Assembly (NCBI GenBank): GCA_016926235.1
Contig: JAFGOZ010000318.1
Span: forward strand, 1-11,256
Source: Bacteroidales bacterium
GTDB lineage: Bacteria > Bacteroidota > Bacteroidia > Bacteroidales > UBA10428
Length of the DNA stretch: 11,256 nt
Reading direction: 5' to 3'
Under the pieces are notes generated by a model. The model was not told where the DNA came from and did not search any database. It was given only the letters and a program-made list of their open reading frames with translations. Every line of letters starts with the position of its first letter. The first letter of the stretch is position 1. Made by a program: the position numbers and the translations under genes. Shown here in pieces: positions 1-6,295 of the stretch.

Positions 1-306
1 CATATGCATGATATACCTTGATATCCATTCTCCGGGAGTCCGGCTTGCATCAGGTTTCTGATCTGTCACCCTCGGTTTGGGCCGTGTTGTGAAACCTGCA
101 TCAACAAGCATAGTAGTTCCATCGGGCATAACAATGAATACTGACTCTCCTTTTCCAGAGTTAATATGGTGAATATCGAGAAATCCCTGGGACCAGGAAG
201 GGAATATCTGGCCGGGTTGTGATTGTCCAAATAGATTTACATATGCTCCTGAAAATAAGAAGCAAAGCATAAGTAACTTTGAAATGAAGAATCTGAGATG
301 TTTCAT
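1..306 (-). CDS. Secreted ComEC-like metallo-beta-lactamase-fold hydrolase, N-terminal part
   Basis: An open frame of 102 codons runs from an ATG at 306 to the window edge without a stop, so the 3' part is missing. Residues 1 to about 28 form a signal peptide: Lys and Arg near the start, a hydrophobic core, then a likely cleavage near LFGQ. The mature part has the segment LDIHHINSGKGESVFIVMPD followed by GTTMLVDAG. This matches the opening beta-strands of the metallo-beta-lactamase fold in ComEC/Rec2-type extracellular hydrolases. The metal-binding HxHxDH motif would lie beyond the edge and cannot be checked, so substrate and activity are unknown. The gene is separated from the fucosidase block by 474 bp containing a transposase remnant and a candidate promoter, so it is probably a separate transcription unit. 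Family assignment is by resemblance of the N-terminus only. Confidence 0.7.
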   Translation of the reverse strand, partial: MKHLRFFISKLLMLCFLFSGAYVNLFGQSQPGQIFPSWSQGFLDIHHINSGKGESVFIVMPDGTTMLVDAGFTTRPKPRVTDQKPDASRTPGEWISRYIMHM

Positions 307-370
307 ATAAAAATTATTTAAGTCAATCTGAATCGATCATTGGATTCTGATAAATTTGTACTCTTGAAGC

Positions 371-386
371 TGCCTGGTACCAGACA
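371..386. promoter_or_regulatory. Palindromic candidate operator at the expected start of transcription
   Basis: The bases TGCCTGGTACCAGACA contain a perfect 10-bp palindrome, CTGGTACCAG (374 to 383). Two further matching pairs lie outside a single mismatched pair. On the minus strand the site begins directly after a candidate -7 box, so it would cover the transcription start of the secreted hydrolase gene. That is a common position for a repressor operator. The regulator is unknown and the site is inferred from symmetry and position only. Confidence 0.35.
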
Positions 387-392
387 AAAATA
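385..392 (-). promoter_or_regulatory. Candidate Bacteroidota -7 promoter element
   Basis: Read on the minus strand the bases are TATTTTTG, which fits the TAnnTTTG -7 consensus of the main Bacteroidota sigma factor. It lies about 80 bp upstream of the ATG at 306. I do not see a good TTG or TTTG -33 element 19 to 21 bp further upstream, so the promoter would be weak, activator-dependent or a chance match in AT-rich DNA. Confidence 0.3.
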
Positions 393-394
393 AA

Positions 395-761
395 TTCATT
401 AATTTTCGCTTCCGTATTTATTGATTATCCTTTTGGCAATTAATTGCAAAAGTAAGTTGTCAATTTGGTTTCTAAAACTCCATCTGTTTTTCTTTCATAA
501 ATCCGGCAGGTTGATCGCCTTTCAAGACTCTCATCAAGGCCTTCTTCAATGAATTTATTCTTAATCCTGTCTATTGTCCGCATGCCAACCTTGAGAACTT
601 CGCTTATCTGCTCATTGGTTACTTTCTGTAAGTACTTGCCTTGATTGCAATTTAATAGAATGCACACAGTTTAAATGCCTGTGAAGTATTTGAACCTTTA
701 TTGATTATATTTATGAATTCTTCTGCTTGTTTTTGGTCAGTTTAGTTTTATACCTTATCAA
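395..761 (-). pseudogene. Decayed IS630-family transposase, N-terminal helix-turn-helix fragment
   Basis: The longest open piece (667 to 440, GTG start, 75 residues) reads like the N-terminal DNA-binding part of IS630-type transposases. It has ILLNCNQG, then the helix-turn-helix stretch TNEQISEVLKVGMRTIDRIK, then KFIEEGLDESLERR, and a KxDGxxExKL segment. Homologous-looking coding continues upstream in other frames: YKTKLT around 752 to 735, then KQAEEFINIINKGSNTSQAF down to about 668. This implies two frameshifts, one in the A-run near 722 to 734 and one near 657 to 668. Downstream, in the original frame, stops at 440 and about 429 interrupt LPKG and KINE pieces that resemble the next part of the family. 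The catalytic DDE domain is absent, so the remnant is non-functional. I did not identify terminal inverted repeats. The outer limits are approximate. Confidence 0.65.
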
Positions 762-780
762 ATGGTTATTTATTATTAAA

Positions 781-2307
781 TTACATTGAAACTTTATCCA
801 CAATTTTAAAACACCATGCCATTTTACATGGTCTTTTGTCTTCGTCCTGCAACTCCGGGGGAAGGGAGATTTCCAAACCGGTATCCCTGTTGTATTTCCA
901 TTTTAAAGGCTTAGACCAGCCTAACATGAATATTTCTGAATCTTGTTTTGGTTCGATGGTTTTCAGTATGAGTAGATGACCAGGCCAACCCCGGCTAATG
1001 GCATAAACAGTCTGTTTATCCTTAGTCCTGGTATAACGGATGATATCACCCTCCTTCCAAAGGTCTCCCTCACGCGGACGGGTACTGTAAATAGCCTCCC
1101 CGTTGACACTTAACCAGGCGCCGGTCTCTTTAATTGCCTTAATCACCAATGGGTCAAAGCAACCCTTTTCATCGGGTCCAATCCCTAACATAAAATTACC
1201 CCCTTTTGCTACAGCATCGGTAAGACTATTAATTATCCAGGTAACGCCTTTGAACTTATCATTTTTGATGTATGAAAAAGATTTGCCATAAGGATTTATT
1301 ACGAACCATGGCATATCAGTGTTTTCAGGACTGCCGGGAATAAAACCTTCAGGGGTGTAATAGTCACCATAGTTACCTATACCCCGTGCACGAAACATTA
1401 CCTCGGGCTGTATTTTGCGGAGGTCTTTTATTTCCTCGCGCATCTGAGGCCACACTTTCTTTCCCATCCATTGATCAAGACATATCATATCAATCTTACC
1501 ATAATTGGTAAGCAATTCTGTAAGTTGTAACCGGTGGTTGGCCATCATTCGGGCTTCCTCTTCCGGGGTTGGATCTGGTACCATAACGTAAGGATTGTTT
1601 TCGCGTACAGCATTCCCATAAAGTTCCGGATGTATTTTTAAATTGGGAATCCTCAATGGATGATAGTTATAAGGCCGGTAATCAGCGTTGTACCAATTGG
1701 GGTGGGAGTAATATAGATCTATCTTCACCCCGAATTTATGGCCGGCATCACAAAGCTCTTTAATTATATCCCGGTGAAATGGCGTTTCCATTATACTGTA
1801 TGACAGGTCGCAATCTTCCAGAGCAGGACCACCGGAGGCAATCCAGTTTACCCTCTGCTTAACCCGGGCCTTGGTATCGAACATAGAGAAGCCTTCGTGG
1901 TGCATTGTAGTAATGGCAAACATCTTAATACCATTTTCACTGAATAACTTCATCCATTCCTCAGCATCAAAACCTGTTGGGTTCCATGTTTTATACAACT
2001 CCTGGTAGGCTTGCTTCTTTTCGTTTGAAAGAAGCAGGAATGGCCAGGACTCTCCCCCCTGTGCGGTAATTGAGTATAAACCCCAATGGATGCGTACCCC
2101 GAACTTTATATCGCGAAATGCCTCAATAGTTTCCTGTGAAGGATGGTGATAGTCGGCATCAATATTGTCTTCGATCCAATCTTTAACCATCCTGTAATGA
2201 TGATCATTCTTTGGAAGTATGTAGTTCTCTGTACGATCAGGTTTTTGTGCATAATTACCTGCAGTGACTGCAACAAGAAAAATAATGGACAAAGTTGTTG
2301 TTTTCAT
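781..2307 (-). CDS. Exported GH29 alpha-L-fucosidase
   Basis: A retaining exo-glycosidase of family GH29, expected to release terminal alpha-L-fucose from glycans. The 508-residue protein starts with a signal peptide (about residues 1 to 20, ending GNYA before Gln) and no lipobox cysteine, so it is probably periplasmic. GH29 landmarks are in order: FGVRIHWGLYS (69 to 79), a TTMHHEGFSMFD segment (133 to 144) equivalent to the usual HHDGF, the strand IDMICLDQW with Asp278 as likely nucleophile, and GNFMLGIGP (370 to 378) near the end of the barrel. Residues after about 400 form a C-terminal beta domain (VNGEAIYSTRP). Glu320 in YYTPEG is one candidate acid/base, but I cannot assign it firmly. 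It is the last gene of the block, 23 bp after the mutarotase gene, which fits a fucose role. Substrate linkage cannot be read from sequence. No obvious terminator follows it. Confidence 0.9.
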   Translation of the reverse strand: MKTTTLSIIFLVAVTAGNYAQKPDRTENYILPKNDHHYRMVKDWIEDNIDADYHHPSQETIEAFRDIKFGVRIHWGLYSITAQGGESWPFLLLSNEKKQAYQELYKTWNPTGFDAEEWMKLFSENGIKMFAITTMHHEGFSMFDTKARVKQRVNWIASGGPALEDCDLSYSIMETPFHRDIIKELCDAGHKFGVKIDLYYSHPNWYNADYRPYNYHPLRIPNLKIHPELYGNAVRENNPYVMVPDPTPEEEARMMANHRLQLTELLTNYGKIDMICLDQWMGKKVWPQMREEIKDLRKIQPEVMFRARGIGNYGDYYTPEGFIPGSPENTDMPWFVINPYGKSFSYIKNDKFKGVTWIINSLTDAVAKGGNFMLGIGPDEKGCFDPLVIKAIKETGAWLSVNGEAIYSTRPREGDLWKEGDIIRYTRTKDKQTVYAISRGWPGHLLILKTIEPKQDSEIFMLGWSKPLKWKYNRDTGLEISLPPELQDEDKRPCKMAWCFKIVDKVSM

Positions 2308-2330
2308 TTATTATATTACTGATCTTACAG

Positions 2331-2750
2331 TCAATATTTTACCACTCCAATTACTATAATTATATTGGCAAAACGACGAATTTCGCCAGTTGCAATTACC
2401 AGAAAAGTATCAGGAGATTGAGCTTCCTTATAGAATTCAAAACGTTTTACTTTTTCTACGGGTATGTTGGCGCCAAGGATCTCGACAAATTCATTGTGTA
2501 TCATCTGTGGAGCTTCATCAGGCGGAAGCATAACAATGTATGATTCAATAGGTATAACCTCTTTGATAACCTTCAGCACATCTGTTACAGAGAGTATACC
2601 CGGAGCAAGGTTCAAAAAGACTTTCTGAGCCCTTTCATTGACTCCTGTCGAGAAAGGGAAATTTCCATCAGCTATCAGCAACCTTGAACCATGTCCATTG
2701 CTACCTAATGCATTTAAAATTTCCGGATGTAAAAGATTTGTTTTCAACAT
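2331..2750 (-). CDS. fucU: RbsD/FucU-family sugar mutarotase, probably L-fucose mutarotase
   Basis: A small cytoplasmic protein of 139 residues, the usual size for RbsD/FucU proteins, which interconvert sugar anomers (beta-pyranose/furanose of ribose in RbsD, alpha/beta L-fucose in FucU). The N-terminal signature is clear: LLHPEILNALGSNGHGSRLL with catalytic-type His20, then IADGNFP with Asp28. The C-terminal signature TGEIRRFANIIIVIGVV is also present. The position normally occupied by the active-site tyrosine (PYAN in RbsD) is Phe127 here. It sits between the transporter gene (19-bp gap) and the fucosidase gene (23-bp gap), which favours FucU over RbsD, because fucose released by GH29 would need anomer equilibration before the next enzyme. 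The preference for fucose is inferred from context, and another sugar is possible. Confidence 0.85.
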   Translation of the reverse strand: MLKTNLLHPEILNALGSNGHGSRLLIADGNFPFSTGVNERAQKVFLNLAPGILSVTDVLKVIKEVIPIESYIVMLPPDEAPQMIHNEFVEILGANIPVEKVKRFEFYKEAQSPDTFLVIATGEIRRFANIIIVIGVVKY

Positions 2751-2769
2751 ATTTATAAAGATAACTTAT

Positions 2770-4080
2770 TTATAAAATCTTCTTCTCAATATTATCTACA
2801 TACTCCTGCAATTCAAGGTTACGAAGGAGAGGCCCTGTACGAAAAAGTATGATTGACAAACCAATAAGAGCAATAATGCCATATCCAATAAATACAGCGC
2901 TATATGCTATGGTATAATTAAACTGGGTTGACAGGTTTTTGATTGCTACGCCTGATATTGACTGGAAAATTGCACCACCTAATCCTGCTCCTACACTTGC
3001 GACACCCCACACTGAAGCGGTTGCGCTCGGGGGTACAACATCAGCCGGCATTGCCATTGTGTTAGCTGTATAGGCAGTATAACCAAAACCTGCGATAGCC
3101 AGGATAATTATTGCCCCTGCCGGACCATTTATCACAAAAGGACCTAAAATAAGCGAAAATGCCATCATTAATCCGAAAATAGCAACTGCTATCTTCCTTG
3201 CCTTATGAATCCGGACTCCCCTTTTAATAATCCATTGGGTGAACAAGCCTCCAAGGATATTTCCGAAATCAGCAACTATAAAAGGGAACATTGCAAACCA
3301 TCCAATCTTGGCCAGGTTCCATCCATATACATCAGCAAGATATCTTCCTATCCAGAAAGTTATAAAATACCAGATGGGATCCATGAAAACTTTTGATAAA
3401 GTCAGATTTGAAACGAATTTATTTTTTAATAACTTTAAAGGAGGGACTATCCGTGCTTTTGATTCTTTAACCGAGCGTTCAGGGGTATAATATAAAAACC
3501 AAAACACAGCCAACCATGAATAACCCAGAGCGCCAATTACAATAAAGGTAGCCTGCCATCCATAAGATGTGCCCAGCCAGGCTATCAGGGGAGGCGCTAC
3601 AACAGCGCCTATTGCTGCACCACTATTGAAGATCCCCGAAGCGGTTGATCGCTCTTCAGGTGGAAACCATTCGCCGGTCAGCTTAATGGCAGCAGGCCAG
3701 TTCCCGGCTTCACCAATTCCAAGAAGGGCACGAAAAAACCCAAACTGAAGAGGGGTCCTTGCTACTGCATGTAAAAGGCCGGCGGTTGTCCAGAAGGCCA
3801 TACAGACAGAGTAACCAATACGGGTTCCAAGTTTGTCAATAATAAATCCTGAAACCGCATTAGAAATTAAATATGCAATAAAAAAACATGTAGCAATATA
3901 TCCAAAAGCATCGTCAGGTATAAGTTCCCTTAAGGGGCCTTCGGCGGTAAGATAATTAAATGACAAACGATGTAAATAATTCAAAACTGTGGCTAGAAAA
4001 GCCATAATTATCATCACCCATCTCATTCTTAAGGGTTTGTTTTGTCCTAATAAACCCTCATTTCTCAGTTTATTTCGCAT
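2770..4080 (-). CDS. MFS transporter, anion:cation symporter (ExuT-like) family
   Basis: An inner-membrane importer of about 12 hydrophobic helices. I take the ATG at 4080 (436 residues, close to the length of ExuT-type proteins). A GTG at 4104 would add eight residues and has no better ribosome binding site. Family marks: RWVMIIMAFLATVLNYLHR in helix 1, the loop 2-3 motif GFIIDKLGTRIG (78 to 89), RALLGIGEAGNWPAAIKL in helix 4 with Glu124, EERSTASGIFNSG, and the second-half segment DPIWYFITFW with PFIVADFGNILGG. Relatives carry hexuronates, galactonate and similar sugar acids, usually with protons. The acidic residue of the usual NYLDR motif is His37 here. Its place beside mutarotase and fucosidase genes suggests the cargo is fucose, a fucose-derived acid or a short glycan. 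The exact substrate is unknown. Confidence 0.88.
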   Translation of the reverse strand: MRNKLRNEGLLGQNKPLRMRWVMIIMAFLATVLNYLHRLSFNYLTAEGPLRELIPDDAFGYIATCFFIAYLISNAVSGFIIDKLGTRIGYSVCMAFWTTAGLLHAVARTPLQFGFFRALLGIGEAGNWPAAIKLTGEWFPPEERSTASGIFNSGAAIGAVVAPPLIAWLGTSYGWQATFIVIGALGYSWLAVFWFLYYTPERSVKESKARIVPPLKLLKNKFVSNLTLSKVFMDPIWYFITFWIGRYLADVYGWNLAKIGWFAMFPFIVADFGNILGGLFTQWIIKRGVRIHKARKIAVAIFGLMMAFSLILGPFVINGPAGAIIILAIAGFGYTAYTANTMAMPADVVPPSATASVWGVASVGAGLGGAIFQSISGVAIKNLSTQFNYTIAYSAVFIGYGIIALIGLSIILFRTGPLLRNLELQEYVDNIEKKIL

Positions 4081-4119
4081 AATCCTTTTTAAATTATGAA
4101 ACACTTAGTTTATATAATA

Positions 4120-4148
4120 TCAGTTCCCTGTCAGGTACAGCTTACTGA
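4120..4148. other. Imperfect inverted repeat upstream of the transporter gene
   Basis: TCAGT (4120 to 4124) pairs with ACTGA (4144 to 4148), and inside it CTGT (4128 to 4131) pairs with ACAG (4137 to 4140) around a five-base loop, with a 3x3 internal loop between the two stems. It lies in the 81-bp gap (4081 to 4161) that is the longest untranslated stretch in this part of the operon. There is no GC-rich stem with a T-run, so it does not look like an intrinsic terminator. It could be a transcript-processing or stability element, or a chance match. Confidence 0.2.
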
Positions 4149-4161
4149 AAACCACACGATT

Positions 4162-5154
4162 TTACACCCCCTCAATTATAGCCTGTGCCAAAATAGTTTC
4201 ACAAATCTCCATAGTTTTTAGTGTATCTCTGAATGGTGAAGAAGTTTTTTCTTTTCCCGACAACAGGGATTCAATAAATTCAAAACTCTTTTTCTGAAAT
4301 CCTCCGTAAACAAACAACTCATCGCTGCCAGCTATATCTTTGGTATCAAATTTCTCCCCTTCGTAATTACCGCCCTCATATAGAAATGCTTCCTTCTCCA
4401 ATTCTACGTCTGCACAAATTTCTGGTGCATGTATAGTAACACGAAATATTCGTCTTCCAGAAGTCCAATTCCCAAAAACATTACAGGTTGCACCATTATC
4501 GAAATAAAGGGTTGAGCCAATCCAGTTTATATCAGGAACTATTATCCGTCTGCAATGAGATTCAATTTTAACAACTTCACCTCCGCATACCCATCTTGCT
4601 GTATCAACTGAATGAGTATAGTCGTCTAACATCCTGTCCCGTGCTTCAAGCATCGGGCGAATGTCACATTTGTTAAATTCAACAATAGCATGAGTCACAG
4701 AGCCCTTTTTAAGGCATTCTTCCTTCATTTTCTGCAACAGAGGAGACGATCTGCGCTGATGTGAAACCTGAGTGATACAACCGTTCCTCTCTGCAAGGTA
4801 AGCCAATGTTCTGGATTGGTGAATAGTCAACCCCATTGGCTTTTCAATAAAAAGATTAAATTTATGTTCCAGGCACCATACCCAAATTTCAAACATTAAC
4901 TCAGGTTGACCGATTACATATACCCCATCCGGGTGAAGTTCGAGCAGCATCTTCCTATAATCAAATTGAGATTTTGCCACATAAATACTTCCTGCTGGTA
5001 TTCTATAATTGAGGGCAGTTTCTTTTAATCGGTCTTCATTAAATGCACATATCCCTGAAATTTCTACATCTTCAATAGAAGCAAGTGAAGGGTAGTGTAC
5101 CATATTAGCAAACCGGCCATTACCTATAACGCATATTCTTGCTTTTTTCACCAT
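4162..5154 (-). CDS. Gfo/Idh/MocA-family oxidoreductase (second of a pair)
   Basis: A cytoplasmic NAD(P)-dependent dehydrogenase of 330 residues. The Rossmann motif is GNGRFA (11 to 16), followed by the family's EKPMG (104 to 108), whose Lys105 is the usual catalytic lysine. A DDYTHSVDTARW segment supplies the expected His181 and Asp184. I chose the ATG at 5154, which lies one base after the stop of the preceding gene, has GGGAG 11 bases upstream, and puts the Rossmann strand right at the N-terminus. An upstream ATG at 5190 would overlap the previous gene and add an unusual leader. The strand-2 end reads ICAFNED, without the acidic residue that typically binds the NAD ribose, so the cofactor may be NADP or bound differently. 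The family oxidises sugar hydroxyls or epimerises through keto intermediates. The substrate is not identifiable here. Confidence 0.87.
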   Translation of the reverse strand: MVKKARICVIGNGRFANMVHYPSLASIEDVEISGICAFNEDRLKETALNYRIPAGSIYVAKSQFDYRKMLLELHPDGVYVIGQPELMFEIWVWCLEHKFNLFIEKPMGLTIHQSRTLAYLAERNGCITQVSHQRRSSPLLQKMKEECLKKGSVTHAIVEFNKCDIRPMLEARDRMLDDYTHSVDTARWVCGGEVVKIESHCRRIIVPDINWIGSTLYFDNGATCNVFGNWTSGRRIFRVTIHAPEICADVELEKEAFLYEGGNYEGEKFDTKDIAGSDELFVYGGFQKKSFEFIESLLSGKEKTSSPFRDTLKTMEICETILAQAIIEGV

Positions 5155-5155
5155 A

Positions 5156-6283
5156 TTAATATAATCTCCCGTCAAAGTCTGTACGTCCATATTCAGGCAT
5201 TAGTGGAAATTTTATAGTTTTACCATCTCTCTGGGAGCGGTAAATGGCAGTAAAAATCTCTACTGTCACCCGACCTTCTTCACCTGTTACCATCGGTTTT
5301 CTACCGTCAATTATTGCATCTATAAAATCTTCAACCTGCAACCTGTGAAAATATTCCATGGAATTGACACTATTGAAATAACCTGAATCTTCCTTTGCCC
5401 AATCCTTAAGTTTATCTTCCTCGCCAGGGATTGTCCATAAATCATTTACAGGAGGTTCAAGAATGCTTGTCATACCAGCTATAAACATGGCGCCACCATC
5501 CGTTTGGACGCCCACCGACGCACCATTATCTCCGTGTATATGAACTTTCCCATAAATACCAGGCTTCTGGGAATTACTAACAATTATATTCCCTATACCC
5601 CCATTTTTAAATTTCAAAATTGCCAAGGCAGTATCTTCAACTTCAATATAAGGATGGTTGAGGTTTTTCCATATACCGTATATTTCATCAATTTCACTAC
5701 CCATAAACCATTGCAGCAGATCTAACTGATGAGGAGACTGATTTACCAGAACTCCTCCGCCTTCACCCTTCCATGTTCCCCTCCATGGATCACTATTGTA
5801 GTATGCCTCATTTCGCCAGCCAAACATAAAAACCAATCCAAGTGAAGGTTTTCCAATCTTGCCAGAATCAATCGCTTTTTTTAAACGCATACAGGGAGAA
5901 TAGAAACGCCTTTGGGAAATTACTGCGATTTGTTTTTTTGCCTCTCTGGCAGCTGAAAGCATCGCATCGCAATCCTCCAGCGAAGAGGCCAATGGTTTCT
6001 CAATAAGCACATTTGCACCTGCCCTCAGAGATTCAATTGAAGGATCTCTGTGTGCGGGGTGGGGCGTACCAACAATCACAATATCCAACTTTTCCTTACT
6101 CACCATTTCTGTAACATTGGTATATGCTTTCACCCCGTATTTAGAGGCAAGCTCCTTTGAGCGTTTTTCATCTTTATCACAAACCGCCGTAAAAACTGAT
6201 CGTTGTATTGTAGTTAATACTGCGGCATGTATGCCTGCAACTTTCCCGCATCCTATTATCCCGGTTTTTAATTTTTCATTCAT
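5156..6283 (-). CDS. Gfo/Idh/MocA-family oxidoreductase (first of a pair)
   Basis: A cytoplasmic NAD-linked sugar dehydrogenase-type protein of 375 residues, a normal length for the family. Features in order: the Rossmann motif GIIGCGKVAG (8 to 17); Asp36 in AVCDKDEKR, which favours NAD; EKPLA (95 to 99) with the catalytic-type Lys96; and GGGVLVNQSPHQLDLLQW (175 to 192) with His185 and Asp188 in the substrate site. The C-terminal half is the usual beta-sheet dimer domain and includes the FIDAIIDGRKP segment common in the family. It begins 12 bp after the zinc dehydrogenase stop and ends one base before the next oxidoreductase, so the two are very likely translationally coupled. Members act on inositols, glucose, galactose, N-acetyl sugars and other sugars, and some cleave glycosides through redox steps. 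The exact reaction cannot be assigned. Confidence 0.9.
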   Translation of the reverse strand: MNEKLKTGIIGCGKVAGIHAAVLTTIQRSVFTAVCDKDEKRSKELASKYGVKAYTNVTEMVSKEKLDIVIVGTPHPAHRDPSIESLRAGANVLIEKPLASSLEDCDAMLSAAREAKKQIAVISQRRFYSPCMRLKKAIDSGKIGKPSLGLVFMFGWRNEAYYNSDPWRGTWKGEGGGVLVNQSPHQLDLLQWFMGSEIDEIYGIWKNLNHPYIEVEDTALAILKFKNGGIGNIIVSNSQKPGIYGKVHIHGDNGASVGVQTDGGAMFIAGMTSILEPPVNDLWTIPGEEDKLKDWAKEDSGYFNSVNSMEYFHRLQVEDFIDAIIDGRKPMVTGEEGRVTVEIFTAIYRSQRDGKTIKFPLMPEYGRTDFDGRLY

Positions 6284-6295
6284 TTAAAATATTTT

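Noticed and set aside
436..447. Perfect 12-bp palindrome GCAATTAATTGC
   Set aside because: It is AT-rich, sits inside the transposase remnant over its first stop, and has no promoter beside it, so chance is a sufficient explanation.
1575..1582. Second copy of CTGGTACC within the fucosidase gene
   Set aside because: It is only a partial match to the candidate operator and lies inside coding sequence, with no promoter nearby.
2295..2543. Plus-strand open frame of 82 codons opposite the mutarotase gene
   Set aside because: It lies antisense to a clearly recognisable FucU-type protein, shows no family motif, and has low-complexity Phe/Tyr-rich content typical of a shadow frame.
3205..3490. Two plus-strand open frames opposite the transporter gene
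   Set aside because: Both overlap a well-supported MFS coding sequence, and their translations show no recognisable domain.
5155..5190. Upstream ATG start for the second Gfo/Idh/MocA gene
   Set aside because: It would add twelve residues ahead of the Rossmann strand and overlap the previous gene, whereas the ATG at 5154 has a better-placed GGGAG and normal family N-terminus.
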